Shown here piece after piece: positions 42,856-50,533 of a DNA stretch of 64,000 nucleotides (positions are counted from its first letter, which is position 1; every line of letters begins with the position of its first letter). Location: positions 372,001 to 436,000 of the forward strand of contig NZ_CP021361.1 of NCBI RefSeq assembly GCF_002157145.1. The letters are read 5' to 3'. The notes under the pieces were generated by a model. The model saw only the letters and a list, made by a program, of their open reading frames with translations, was not told the DNA's origin and did no database searches. Position numbers and translations under genes: made by a program. This DNA is from Acidovorax carolinensis. Lineage in GTDB: Bacteria; Pseudomonadota; Gammaproteobacteria; Burkholderiales; Burkholderiaceae_C.

Positions 42856-43932
42856 TCAGTGCGGGAAGGGCCACAGCCGCAGTTTCTGTTTGGCCGTGGA
42901 CCACAGCTTGGCCAGGCCGTGGGGCTCCACGATCAGGAACCAGACGATGAGGGCACCAAAAATCATCAGTTCGGCGTGCGACACCCCGGCGGTGGAGATC
43001 TCGATGCCAAACATGCCAACCAGGGCAGGCAGGAACTGGTTGAGCACGATGGGCAGCACCACGATGAAGGCCGCGCCAAAAAAGCCGCCCATGATGGAAC
43101 CGAGGCCGCCAATGATCACCATGAACAGCAACCGGAAAGATACTTCGACGGAAAATGCCGCCGGCTCCCAGGCGCCCAGGTGCACAAAGGCCCACAGGGC
43201 GCCGGCCATGCCGATGATGAAGGAACTCACGGCAAACGCACTGAGCTTGGCGTACATGGGACGGATACCGATCACGGCAGCGGCCACGTCCATGTCGCGG
43301 ATGGCCATCCATTCGCGGCCTACTGAGCCGCGCACCAGATTCTTGGCCAGCAGGGCGACGACCACCAGAACCGCCAGACAAAAGATGTATTTGCTGGTGG
43401 CGCTTTCGATGGGCATGCCGAACACCTGCAGGTTGTTCACCGACACCGAGCCCGAATCGGAATTGTTGGTAAACCACTTGATGCGCAGAAACATCCAGTC
43501 GCTGAAGAACTGCGCCGCCAGCGTGGCCACAGCCAGATAAAGGCCCTTCACCCGCAGGCTGGGCAGCCCGAAAAGGATGCCGAAGAACGTGGCGCACAGG
43601 CCGCCCAGAATCAGCGCGGGAATGAGGGGCAGGCCCGGGATGCGCACGAAGAAGTTGTAGGCCCCATAGGCGCCCACTGCCATGAAGGCGCCAGAGCCCA
43701 GCGAGATCTGCCCGCAATACCCCACCAGGATGTTCACGCCCAGGGCCGCCAGCGCCATGATGACGAAGGGAATCAGGATGGCGCGGAAAATGTAGTCGCT
43801 GGCCAGCATGGGCACCACCAGAAACGCCACGGCGAGCATGAGGGCGATGGCAATGCGGTCTTGCGCGATGGGGAAGATGGCCTGGTCGGCCCGGTAGCTG
43901 GTCTTGAACTGGCCGTTTTCGCGGTAGAGCAT
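42856..43932 (-). CDS. livM: Branched-chain amino acid-type ABC transporter permease LivM
   Basis: 358-residue inner-membrane permease. LGVNILVGYCGQISLGSGAFMAVGAYG (about 62-88) is the LivM signature and GMAGALWAFVHLGAWEPAAFS plus the C-terminal FMVIIGGLGSIMGGFFGAAF (about 265-285) are the coupling region. The N-terminal ~15 residues (LYRENGQFKTSYRADQAIF) are soluble, as in aromatic-associated LivM proteins. It works with LivH, F, G and the binding protein. Confidence 0.92.
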   Translation of the reverse strand: MLYRENGQFKTSYRADQAIFPIAQDRIAIALMLAVAFLVVPMLASDYIFRAILIPFVIMALAALGVNILVGYCGQISLGSGAFMAVGAYGAYNFFVRIPGLPLIPALILGGLCATFFGILFGLPSLRVKGLYLAVATLAAQFFSDWMFLRIKWFTNNSDSGSVSVNNLQVFGMPIESATSKYIFCLAVLVVVALLAKNLVRGSVGREWMAIRDMDVAAAVIGIRPMYAKLSAFAVSSFIIGMAGALWAFVHLGAWEPAAFSVEVSFRLLFMVIIGGLGSIMGGFFGAAFIVVLPIVLNQFLPALVGMFGIEISTAGVSHAELMIFGALIVWFLIVEPHGLAKLWSTAKQKLRLWPFPH

Positions 43933-44001
43933 GTTTTATTTCTCCTTGTGAGCCTTCGGGGTGGTGATCTTTTGGCTGCGGGCACTGCATGCCCTGCGCC
44001 G

Positions 44002-44072
44002 AAAAATCATTCTTCGCTGCGCGAAGCACCCTCCGGGCGGATCACGTGTTTCACACGCGATCAATGATTTTT
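44002..44072. other. Long-range inverted repeat at the livH 3' end
   Basis: AAAAATCATT (44002-44011) is the reverse complement of AATGATTTTT (44063-44072), the latter in the last codons of livH. Between them are a smaller CTTCG/CGAAG stem and a CCTCCGGG stretch. It could form a structured mRNA junction between livH and livM. Confidence 0.55.
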
Positions 44073-44980
44073 TCGCCAAACAACCCCTGCGGCCTGAACA
44101 GCAGGAACACAAGCGCCAGCACATAGGCAAACCAGATCTCGATGCCACCACCGACGTAGGGGCCCAGATACACCTCCGAGAGCTTCTCGCCCACGCCGAT
44201 GATCAGTCCGCCGATGATGGCGCCGGGCACCGAGGTCAGGCCGCCCAGGATCACCACCGGCAAGGCGCGCAGCGCCACCGTGGTGAGCGAAAACTGCACG
44301 CCAAGCTTGCTGCCCCAGATCATTCCGGCCACCAGCGCCACCACGCCTGCCACGCACCACACGATCACCCAGATGCGGTTGAGTGGAATGCCGATGGATT
44401 GCGCCGCCTGGTGGTCGTCAGCCACGGCGCGCAGGGCGCGGCCCGTGGAGGTCTTCTGAAAGAAAACACTGAGCAGCACCACCAGACCGGCCGCAATGGC
44501 GGCGGCAATGATGTCTTCCTTGTTCACCAGAATGCCACCTTCAAAAATCGAATCGAACACGAAGATGGGTTCCTTGGGCATGCCGATGTCGATCTTGTAG
44601 ATGTCGCTGCCAAACAGGGTCTGCCCCAGGCCTTCAAGGAAGTAGGTGATGCCCAGCGTGGCCATCAGCAGGGTGGCGCCCTCCTGGTTCACCAGGTGGC
44701 GCAGCACCAGCTTCTCGATCAGCCAGGCCACCAGGAACATGCAGGTGCCTGCGATCACGAAGGCGATCAGGGTGGTCGCTATCGCGTTGTCGATGCCGGT
44801 CCAGGCGGGAACCCATTCGGCAAAACGGGCCATGGCCAGTGCCGCAAACAGCACCATGGCCCCTTGCGCAAAGTTGAAGACACCGGAGGCCTTGTAGATC
44901 AGCACGAAGCCCAGCGCCACCAGCGAATACAGCATGCCGGCCATGAGGCCGCCTATGAGGGTTTCAAGAAAGAATGCCAT
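44051..44980 (-). CDS. livH: Branched-chain amino acid-type ABC transporter permease LivH
   Basis: 309-residue permease. GGLMAGMLYSLVALGFVLIYKASGVFNFAQG (split here, about residues 9-39) is typical of LivH helices 1-2, and GRALRAVADDHQAAQSIGIP (about 184-203) is the cytoplasmic coupling loop. GGLTSVPGAIIGGLIIGVGE (about 250-269) is a conserved late helix. The ATG at 44980 is preceded by GGAG. It lies 17 nt from livG and 118 nt from livM. Confidence 0.92.
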   Translation of the reverse strand: MAFFLETLIGGLMAGMLYSLVALGFVLIYKASGVFNFAQGAMVLFAALAMARFAEWVPAWTGIDNAIATTLIAFVIAGTCMFLVAWLIEKLVLRHLVNQEGATLLMATLGITYFLEGLGQTLFGSDIYKIDIGMPKEPIFVFDSIFEGGILVNKEDIIAAAIAAGLVVLLSVFFQKTSTGRALRAVADDHQAAQSIGIPLNRIWVIVWCVAGVVALVAGMIWGSKLGVQFSLTTVALRALPVVILGGLTSVPGAIIGGLIIGVGEKLSEVYLGPYVGGGIEIWFAYVLALVFLLFRPQGLFGEKIIDRV

Positions 44981-44996
44981 GTGTTTTCTCCGGCCC

Positions 44997-45782
44997 TTAA
45001 TGGCTGGTGCCCAGATAGGCACTGATCACGTCTTTGTTGTTGCGCACTTCGTCCGGCGTGCCGTCACCGATCTTCTTGCCATAGTCGAGCACCACCACGC
45101 GGTCCGAGATGTCCATCACCACGCCCATGTCGTGTTCGATCAGGACGATGGTTGTGCCGAACTCGGCGCTCACGTCCAGGATGAAGCGGCACATGTCCTG
45201 CTTTTCCTCGACGTTCATGCCCGCCATGGGCTCGTCGAGCAGCAGCACCTGCGGCTCCATGGCGAGAGCCCGACCCAGGTCCACGCGCTTTTGCAGTCCG
45301 TAGGGCAACTGGCCCACGGGCGTTTTGCGAAAGGCCTGGATTTCGAGAAAGTCGATGATGTGCTCGACAAATTCGCGGTGGCGGATTTCCTCGCGCTCGG
45401 CGGGGCCGATGCGCAGCGCCTGCATCAGCAGGTTGCTTTTGATCTTGAGGTTGCGGCCGGTCATGATGTTGTCGATCACGCTCATGCCCTTGAACAGCGC
45501 CAGGTTCTGGAAGGTGCGTGCCACACCCATTTCGGCCACCTGGCGCGAGTTCATGTGATCAAAAGTCTTGCCCCGGAAGGTGATCGAGCCTTCGGACGGC
45601 GAATAAACCCCGTTGATGCAGTTGAGCATGGAGCTCTTGCCGGCACCGTTGGGGCCGATGATGGCGCGGATCTCGTGCTCGCGCACGTTGAACGAAATGT
45701 CGGTCAGTGCCTTCACGCCGCCAAATCGCAGGCTGATGTTTTTGACGTCCAGGATGACGTCGCCAATCTTTTTCTGGGTCAT
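44997..45782 (-). CDS. livG: Branched-chain amino acid-type ABC transporter ATP-binding protein LivG
   Basis: 261-residue ATPase. Walker A GPNGAGKSSMLNCI (about residue 42), FQNLALFKGMSVIDNIMTGR (about 90-110) and VLLLDEPMAGMN (about 182) are typical LivG. The ABC signature is degenerate: LPYGLQKRVDLGRAL with LPYG in place of LSGGQ, which is common in LivG. It is co-directional with the upstream acyl-CoA synthetase gene (18 nt gap) and livH. Confidence 0.92.
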   Translation of the reverse strand: MTQKKIGDVILDVKNISLRFGGVKALTDISFNVREHEIRAIIGPNGAGKSSMLNCINGVYSPSEGSITFRGKTFDHMNSRQVAEMGVARTFQNLALFKGMSVIDNIMTGRNLKIKSNLLMQALRIGPAEREEIRHREFVEHIIDFLEIQAFRKTPVGQLPYGLQKRVDLGRALAMEPQVLLLDEPMAGMNVEEKQDMCRFILDVSAEFGTTIVLIEHDMGVVMDISDRVVVLDYGKKIGDGTPDEVRNNKDVISAYLGTSH

Positions 45783-45800
45783 GGGGTGCTTTCCGGTGTC

Positions 45801-47735
45801 TCAGGCACTGACCTTGGCGGGCGCATGGGTCTTGGCATTCAGGATCTTGAGCGTGGCGCTCACGCTGCCGGTGCGGCCATCCTCGAACTTGACCTGGGTT
45901 TCAATGAACTGCTCGGTCTTGCCGGTGTAGAGCGCTTCCACCAGCACGGCGTATTTTTCGGCAATGAAGTTGCGGCGCACCTTGCGGGTGCGGGTGAGCT
46001 CGTCGTCGTCCGGGTCCAGCTCCTTGTGCAGAACCAGAAAGCGCGCCACCTGGGTGTCGGCCATGCCGGCCTCTGCGGCCAGGTCGGCGTTCACCTGTGC
46101 AATGCAGTCCGCGATCAGCTGCAGCACCTGCGGTTTGGAGGCCAGGTCGACATAGCCGCCATAAGGCAGCCCCTGGCGCTCAGCCCAGTTGCCCACCGCT
46201 TCATAGTCGATGTTGATGAAGGCGCACACCTGGTCGCGGCCATGGCCGAAGCACACCACTTCCTTGATCTGCGGGAAGAACTTGAGCTTGTTCTCGATGT
46301 AGTTGGGCGCGAACATCGCGCCGCCATTGAGCTTGCCCACGTCCTTGGCGCGATCGATGATGCGCAGGTGCCCGTCTTCGTCGAGCACGCCCGCATCGCC
46401 GGTGTGAAAGTAGCCCTCGGCGTCGATCACCTCGGCGGTGGCATCGGGGCGTTTGTAGTATTCCTTGAGCACCGACACCCCCTTGACCAGCACTTCGCCG
46501 TTGTCGGCGATCTTGAGCTCAATGCCCGGCGCGGCCTGGCCTACCGTGTTGAGCTTGACCTGGCGGTTCTTCTGGATGCACACATAGGCGCAGGTCTCGG
46601 TCTGGCCATACAGCTGCTTGAGGTTGATGCCGATGGAGCGGAAGAATCGGAACAGATCGGGGCCAATGGCGGCCCCGGCCGTGTAGGCCACCCGCAGGCG
46701 CGACAGGCCCAGCACATTGCGCAGGGGGCCGTAGATGGCGAAATCGCCCAGGCGGTACAGCACGCGGTCCCACAGGCCCACGGGCTTGCCGTCGAGGATG
46801 TCGGAGCCCACGCGCCGGGCCAGGGCCATGCACTTGGCATACAACCAGCGCTTGGTGGGCGCCGCGTCTTCCATGCGGATCGAGACCGACGTCAGCATGC
46901 CCTCGAACACCCGTGGCGGCGCAAAATAGTAGGTGGGGCCGATCTCGCGCAGGTCGATGCTGACGGTGCTGGCCGATTCGGGGCAGTTGATGGTGAAGCC
47001 CGCCACCAGCCATTGCGCCAGCGAGAACAGGTGGTCGCCCACCCAGGCCGGTGGCAGGTAGGAGATGACGTTGTCGTGGGGGTTGAGGCCATCCACCTCC
47101 ACGCCGCCCTGCGCCGAAGCGATGAAGCTGGCGTGGGTCTGGCACACGCCCTTGGGCTTGCCGGTGGTGCCCGAGGTGTAGAGGATCACCGACACATCGT
47201 CGGGCCGGTTCTGCGCCACCATGGCCTCCCACGCGCCGGGGTGGGCGCGGTCCCATTCGGCGCCCATGGCCTTGAGCTTTTCGGTGCTGATGAGGCCAGG
47301 CTGGTCATAGTCGCGCAGCCCGCGAGGGTCGTCGTAAATGATGTGCGCGATGCCCGGCAGGGTTTCGCGCACTTCCAGCAGCTTGTCCACCTGCTCCTGG
47401 TTTTCGGTGAACACAAACCGGACTTCGGCGTCTTCCATCACAAAAGCCATTTCGGAGGCCACCGCATCCTGGTACAGCGGAATCGGAACGCCGCCAATGC
47501 TTTGCACCGCGATGAAGCCCATGTAGAGGTGGGGGCGGTTGTCGCCGACCAGTGCGAGGTTCTGGCCCCGCTGAAAACCCAGTGCTGCCATGCCACAGGC
47601 CATAAGGCGCACGGTCTGTGCGGCATCTTTCCAGCTCCATGTTTGCCAGATGCCGTATTCTTTTTCGCGCAGCGCCGGGGCCGTGGGGCGCTCGGCAGCA
47701 TGCTTGAGCAGCAGTTGCGGGAACGTGGTCTTCAT
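45801..47735 (-). CDS. Long-chain acyl-CoA synthetase-like AMP-dependent ligase
   Basis: 644-residue adenylate-forming ligase. The P-loop SVILYTSGTTGKPKGVCQTH (about residues 180-199), ISYLPPAWVGDHLFSLAQW (about 225), the A5 region QLYGQTETCAYVC (about 385) and YFHTGDAGVLDEDGHLRIID (about 450) are intact, with KLNGGAMFAPNYIENKLKFF the C-terminal hinge. Such enzymes activate fatty or aromatic acids. The ATG at 47735 has AGGAAC six bases upstream. As first gene of the liv cluster it suggests uptake coupled to CoA activation. It is divergent from a Crp/Fnr gene. Confidence 0.9.
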   Translation of the reverse strand: MKTTFPQLLLKHAAERPTAPALREKEYGIWQTWSWKDAAQTVRLMACGMAALGFQRGQNLALVGDNRPHLYMGFIAVQSIGGVPIPLYQDAVASEMAFVMEDAEVRFVFTENQEQVDKLLEVRETLPGIAHIIYDDPRGLRDYDQPGLISTEKLKAMGAEWDRAHPGAWEAMVAQNRPDDVSVILYTSGTTGKPKGVCQTHASFIASAQGGVEVDGLNPHDNVISYLPPAWVGDHLFSLAQWLVAGFTINCPESASTVSIDLREIGPTYYFAPPRVFEGMLTSVSIRMEDAAPTKRWLYAKCMALARRVGSDILDGKPVGLWDRVLYRLGDFAIYGPLRNVLGLSRLRVAYTAGAAIGPDLFRFFRSIGINLKQLYGQTETCAYVCIQKNRQVKLNTVGQAAPGIELKIADNGEVLVKGVSVLKEYYKRPDATAEVIDAEGYFHTGDAGVLDEDGHLRIIDRAKDVGKLNGGAMFAPNYIENKLKFFPQIKEVVCFGHGRDQVCAFINIDYEAVGNWAERQGLPYGGYVDLASKPQVLQLIADCIAQVNADLAAEAGMADTQVARFLVLHKELDPDDDELTRTRKVRRNFIAEKYAVLVEALYTGKTEQFIETQVKFEDGRTGSVSATLKILNAKTHAPAKVSA

Positions 47736-48003
47736 TCCGGTTCCTAATAATGATGGGGTGTCAGCCCGGGGACTGCCGGGCGCACTGTAATGAGGCAGTG
47801 CATTGGGGTGCATGCTAGGACTGCCTTTGACGTTGCCATGTCTTTCGGACGACAATTTGCGGGAAAGTCCTCATGGGGTTGAACCCTCAGTGCCCCCGCC
47901 GATCGGGTATGGCGCCGGTCTTGCGCCACACGCGCCATTGGTACCTGCTGGCTCGTGGTGGCCTCATCCATCGTCCATCGTCCCTTGCCCTGAAGACCCG
48001 AGC

Positions 48004-48726
48004 ATGACCCACGATCTGTCCCTGCACCAGCGCCGCCGCCCGCCCACCGGGGAGGAACTCGACGGCATCCCGTGGCTCGCCCCACTGCAGAACGTCGAGC
48101 GCGAGCGCGCCGTGGCCTCGCTGCTGGTGGGCGACGCGATGGCGGGCGACTTTGTCTGCCGTGTCGGGCGGCCGGTGACCTACTGGTTTGGCGTGGTCGA
48201 GGGGCTGCTGAAGATGAGCAGTGACAACGCCCAGGGCCAGACCATGACCTTCACGGGGGTGCCGCCCGGCGGCTGGTTTGGCGAGGGCACCGCGCTCAAG
48301 CGCGAGCCTTACCGCTACAACATCCAGGCCTTGCGCAAGAGCGTGGTGGCTGGGCTGCCGATCGACACCTTCCACTGGCTGCTGGACCATTCCATCGGGT
48401 TCAACCGCTTTGTGATGAACCAGCTCAACGAGCGCCTGGCCCAGTTCATTGCGGCGCGCGAGATCGACCGGTTGAACAACCCCGATGTGCGGGTGGCGCG
48501 CAGCCTGGCTTCACTGTTCAACCCGGTGCTGTACCCCGGCGTGGGCGAGGTGCTGCGCATCACGCAGCAGGAGCTGGCGTATCTGGTGGGGCTGTCGCGC
48601 CAGCGGGTCAACGAGGCGCTGGCTGCGCTGGAGCGGCAGGGAGCCATTCGCATCGAGTATGGCGGGCTGAGGGTGCTGGATGTGTCGGCCCTGCGCTCCA
48701 GCATCTTTGCGCGCAACCTGGGTTGA
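48004..48726 (+). CDS. Crp/Fnr family transcriptional regulator
   Basis: 240-residue regulator with a cyclic-nucleotide-binding-like domain (PVTYWFGVVEGLLKMSSD then GGWFGEGTALKREPYRYNIQ) and a C-terminal winged helix (LRITQQELAYLVGLSRQRVN, about 180-200). No N-terminal FNR cysteines are present, so it is not an iron-sulfur sensor. ATG 48004 was chosen because homology begins there; sequence upstream is open but low-complexity. It is divergent from the acyl-CoA synthetase/liv operon, a plausible target. Confidence 0.87.
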   Translation: MTHDLSLHQRRRPPTGEELDGIPWLAPLQNVERERAVASLLVGDAMAGDFVCRVGRPVTYWFGVVEGLLKMSSDNAQGQTMTFTGVPPGGWFGEGTALKREPYRYNIQALRKSVVAGLPIDTFHWLLDHSIGFNRFVMNQLNERLAQFIAAREIDRLNNPDVRVARSLASLFNPVLYPGVGEVLRITQQELAYLVGLSRQRVNEALAALERQGAIRIEYGGLRVLDVSALRSSIFARNLG

Positions 48727-48851
48727 GCGTAGCCGCCCTGCCGGTTGCGCCGGGCACGCTGGCGCCCGCGCACTGTTACAAACGATGAGGCCTGCGAGTG
48801 ACCTGGGCGGCCGCCCAGGTCGGGCCGTTGCTTTCTCTGATTTGTGTGTTG

Positions 48852-48905
48852 AATAGTGCTGCAGCGCTTATGGTTCAAGCGCTAACAGCTATTGTTTTTG
48901 ATTTT
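48852..48905 (+). repeat. Dispersed hairpin repeat, copy 7
   Basis: AATAGTGCTGCAGCGCTTAT, then GGTTCAAGCGCTAACAGCTA and TTGTTTTTGATTTT. The arms AGCGCTT/AAGCGCT are intact. It lies between the Crp/Fnr gene and the DUF4394 operon. Confidence 0.9.
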
Positions 48906-48989
48906 CTGGCGCGGACCGCGCGGTGCCGTGCGTTGCCACGATGGCAGGTGGCATCGGGTATAAACCCGTTACATCCGTGGGAGTGTCTG

Positions 48990-49883
48990 ATGCCTTTGTT
49001 TCGTTGTCGCCAGCGCCTGCTGGCCTGGGTTGCTGCCGCACTGGTGCCGGCGGGATGCGCGGGCGTTGCCGAGCCACAGTCCGGTGCGGGCCAGGAGATG
49101 GTCTATGCCATCACCGACTCCCAGGAGCTGATCCGGTTCGTGGCCACGCAGCCGCGCCGGGTGATCGAGCGCAAGCCCGTCACCGGGCTGGCGCCGGGCG
49201 ACGCGCTGATTGGCATTGATTTCCGGGTGGCCCGTGGCGTGCTGTATGTGTTGTCCCGCTCGGGGCGCCTGTACACGGTGGACCGTGCCAATGGCGCGCT
49301 GAACCCGGTGGGGGCTGCGTCCGCCGTGCTGCCGCTGGACGGGGCGGTGATCGGTTTCGATTTCAACCCGACGGTCGACCGCATTCGCGTGGTGACACCG
49401 TCCGGCCGCAACCTGCGCCTGCACCCGGACACCGGAGCCCAGGTGGACGGTGACCCCGCCCGCGAGGGCGTGCAGCCCGATGGGGCGCTGCACTACGTGG
49501 CGGGCGACCCGCATTTCGGCCGCGTGCCCGACATCGCCGGCGCCGCCTACACCTACAACACCCGCGATGAAAAAATCACCACCAATTACGCCATTGACCG
49601 CGCACTCGGCACCCTGGTCATGCAGGGCTCGCGCGAGGGGGCGACTCCCGTGATCTCGCCCAACACCGGGCAGCTGCGCACCGTCGGTGCGCTGGGCCTG
49701 GGGCCCCTCACCGATGTGGCCTTCGATATTTCCGACGTCGCCAACACGGCCCTGATCGCGGTGCGCACGGCGGCCGGGCCGCACACCCGCCTGCACCGGG
49801 TGGATCTGGCCACGGGCCAGGCCACCGACCTCGGCCAGATCGGCGATGGCCGTGCGCTGATTGGCCTGGCGATCGAGCCATGA
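48990..49883 (+). CDS. DUF4394 domain lipoprotein
   Basis: 297-residue exported protein. The hydrophobic signal ends in a lipobox-like VPAGC (Cys near residue 25), then two DUF4394-type repeats of a beta-propeller-like unit: VYAITDSQELIRFVATQPRR and LYVLSRSGRLYTVDRANGAL (about 40-110). The final ISDVANTALIAVRTAA and TRLHRVDLATGQATDLGQIG follow. The family is seen in extracytoplasmic proteins without defined activity. The stop overlaps the cupredoxin gene (ATGA), and the next gene is a c-di-GMP enzyme, so the three form one coupled operon. Confidence 0.85.
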   Translation: MPLFRCRQRLLAWVAAALVPAGCAGVAEPQSGAGQEMVYAITDSQELIRFVATQPRRVIERKPVTGLAPGDALIGIDFRVARGVLYVLSRSGRLYTVDRANGALNPVGAASAVLPLDGAVIGFDFNPTVDRIRVVTPSGRNLRLHPDTGAQVDGDPAREGVQPDGALHYVAGDPHFGRVPDIAGAAYTYNTRDEKITTNYAIDRALGTLVMQGSREGATPVISPNTGQLRTVGALGLGPLTDVAFDISDVANTALIAVRTAAGPHTRLHRVDLATGQATDLGQIGDGRALIGLAIEP

Positions 49884-50533
49884 GCTGGCGCGCGGCGGGA
49901 CTAACGGGGCGCTGCGCCGCTCTGCGCGCGATGCGGCCCCTGGCGCTCGGTTTGTCGCTCTGTCTTGCGGCGGGCGCACAGGCCACCACGGTGCAGATCG
50001 ATGTGCAGGACGCGGCCGGCAAGCCCCTGGGCGATGCCGTGGTGTTTCTGGAGTCGGCCCAGGCGCGCCGCCAGGTGCGGCCCTTGACCGGGCTGGAGAT
50101 GGCGCAGCAGAAAAAGCAGTTCCTGCCCGATGTGCTGGTGCTGCCGGTGGGGTCGGAGGTGCGCTTTCCCAACCACGACACGGTGCGCCACCATGTGTAT
50201 TCGTTCTCGCCCGCCAAGAAGTTCGAGCTCAAGCTCTATACCGGCACCCCCGCCAACCCCGTGCTGTTTGACCAGCCCGGCGTGGTCGTGCTGGGCTGCA
50301 ACATCCATGACCAGATGGTGGGCTGGATCCTCGTCGTGGACACCCCCTATTACGCCCAGACCCTCGCGGCCACGGGCAAGGCGCAGATCGACAACGTGCC
50401 GGCGGGCAGCTACCGGCTGCGCACCTGGCATGCCCGCCTGCCCGTGGGCGCGCCCGCGCTCGAGCAGGTGCTGAGCGTGCCGGCCACCGGGGCGGTTGCG
50501 GTGACGGTGCGCATGTCGGGGTTGCAGCCTTGA
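49880..50533 (+). CDS. Cupredoxin-like periplasmic protein (methylamine-utilisation-type)
   Basis: 217-residue exported protein: a signal segment PLALGLSLCLAAGAQA is followed by a plastocyanin-like fold. Likely copper ligands are seen in order: His in FPNHDTVRHHVYSF (about residues 96-110) and Cys, His and Met in VVVLGCNIHDQMVGW (about 137-151). It is labelled methylamine utilization protein in many genomes, but no methylamine genes are near. The ATG overlaps the DUF4394 stop, and the following GGDEF-EAL gene overlaps this stop through TTGA. Confidence 0.85.
   Translation: MSWRAAGLTGRCAALRAMRPLALGLSLCLAAGAQATTVQIDVQDAAGKPLGDAVVFLESAQARRQVRPLTGLEMAQQKKQFLPDVLVLPVGSEVRFPNHDTVRHHVYSFSPAKKFELKLYTGTPANPVLFDQPGVVVLGCNIHDQMVGWILVVDTPYYAQTLAATGKAQIDNVPAGSYRLRTWHARLPVGAPALEQVLSVPATGAVAVTVRMSGLQP

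Noticed and set aside
44934..47747. A ~940-codon plus-strand frame opposite livG and the acyl-CoA synthetase
   Set aside because: It has no recognisable domain and mirrors two genes with complete motifs; typical shadow of high third-position GC.
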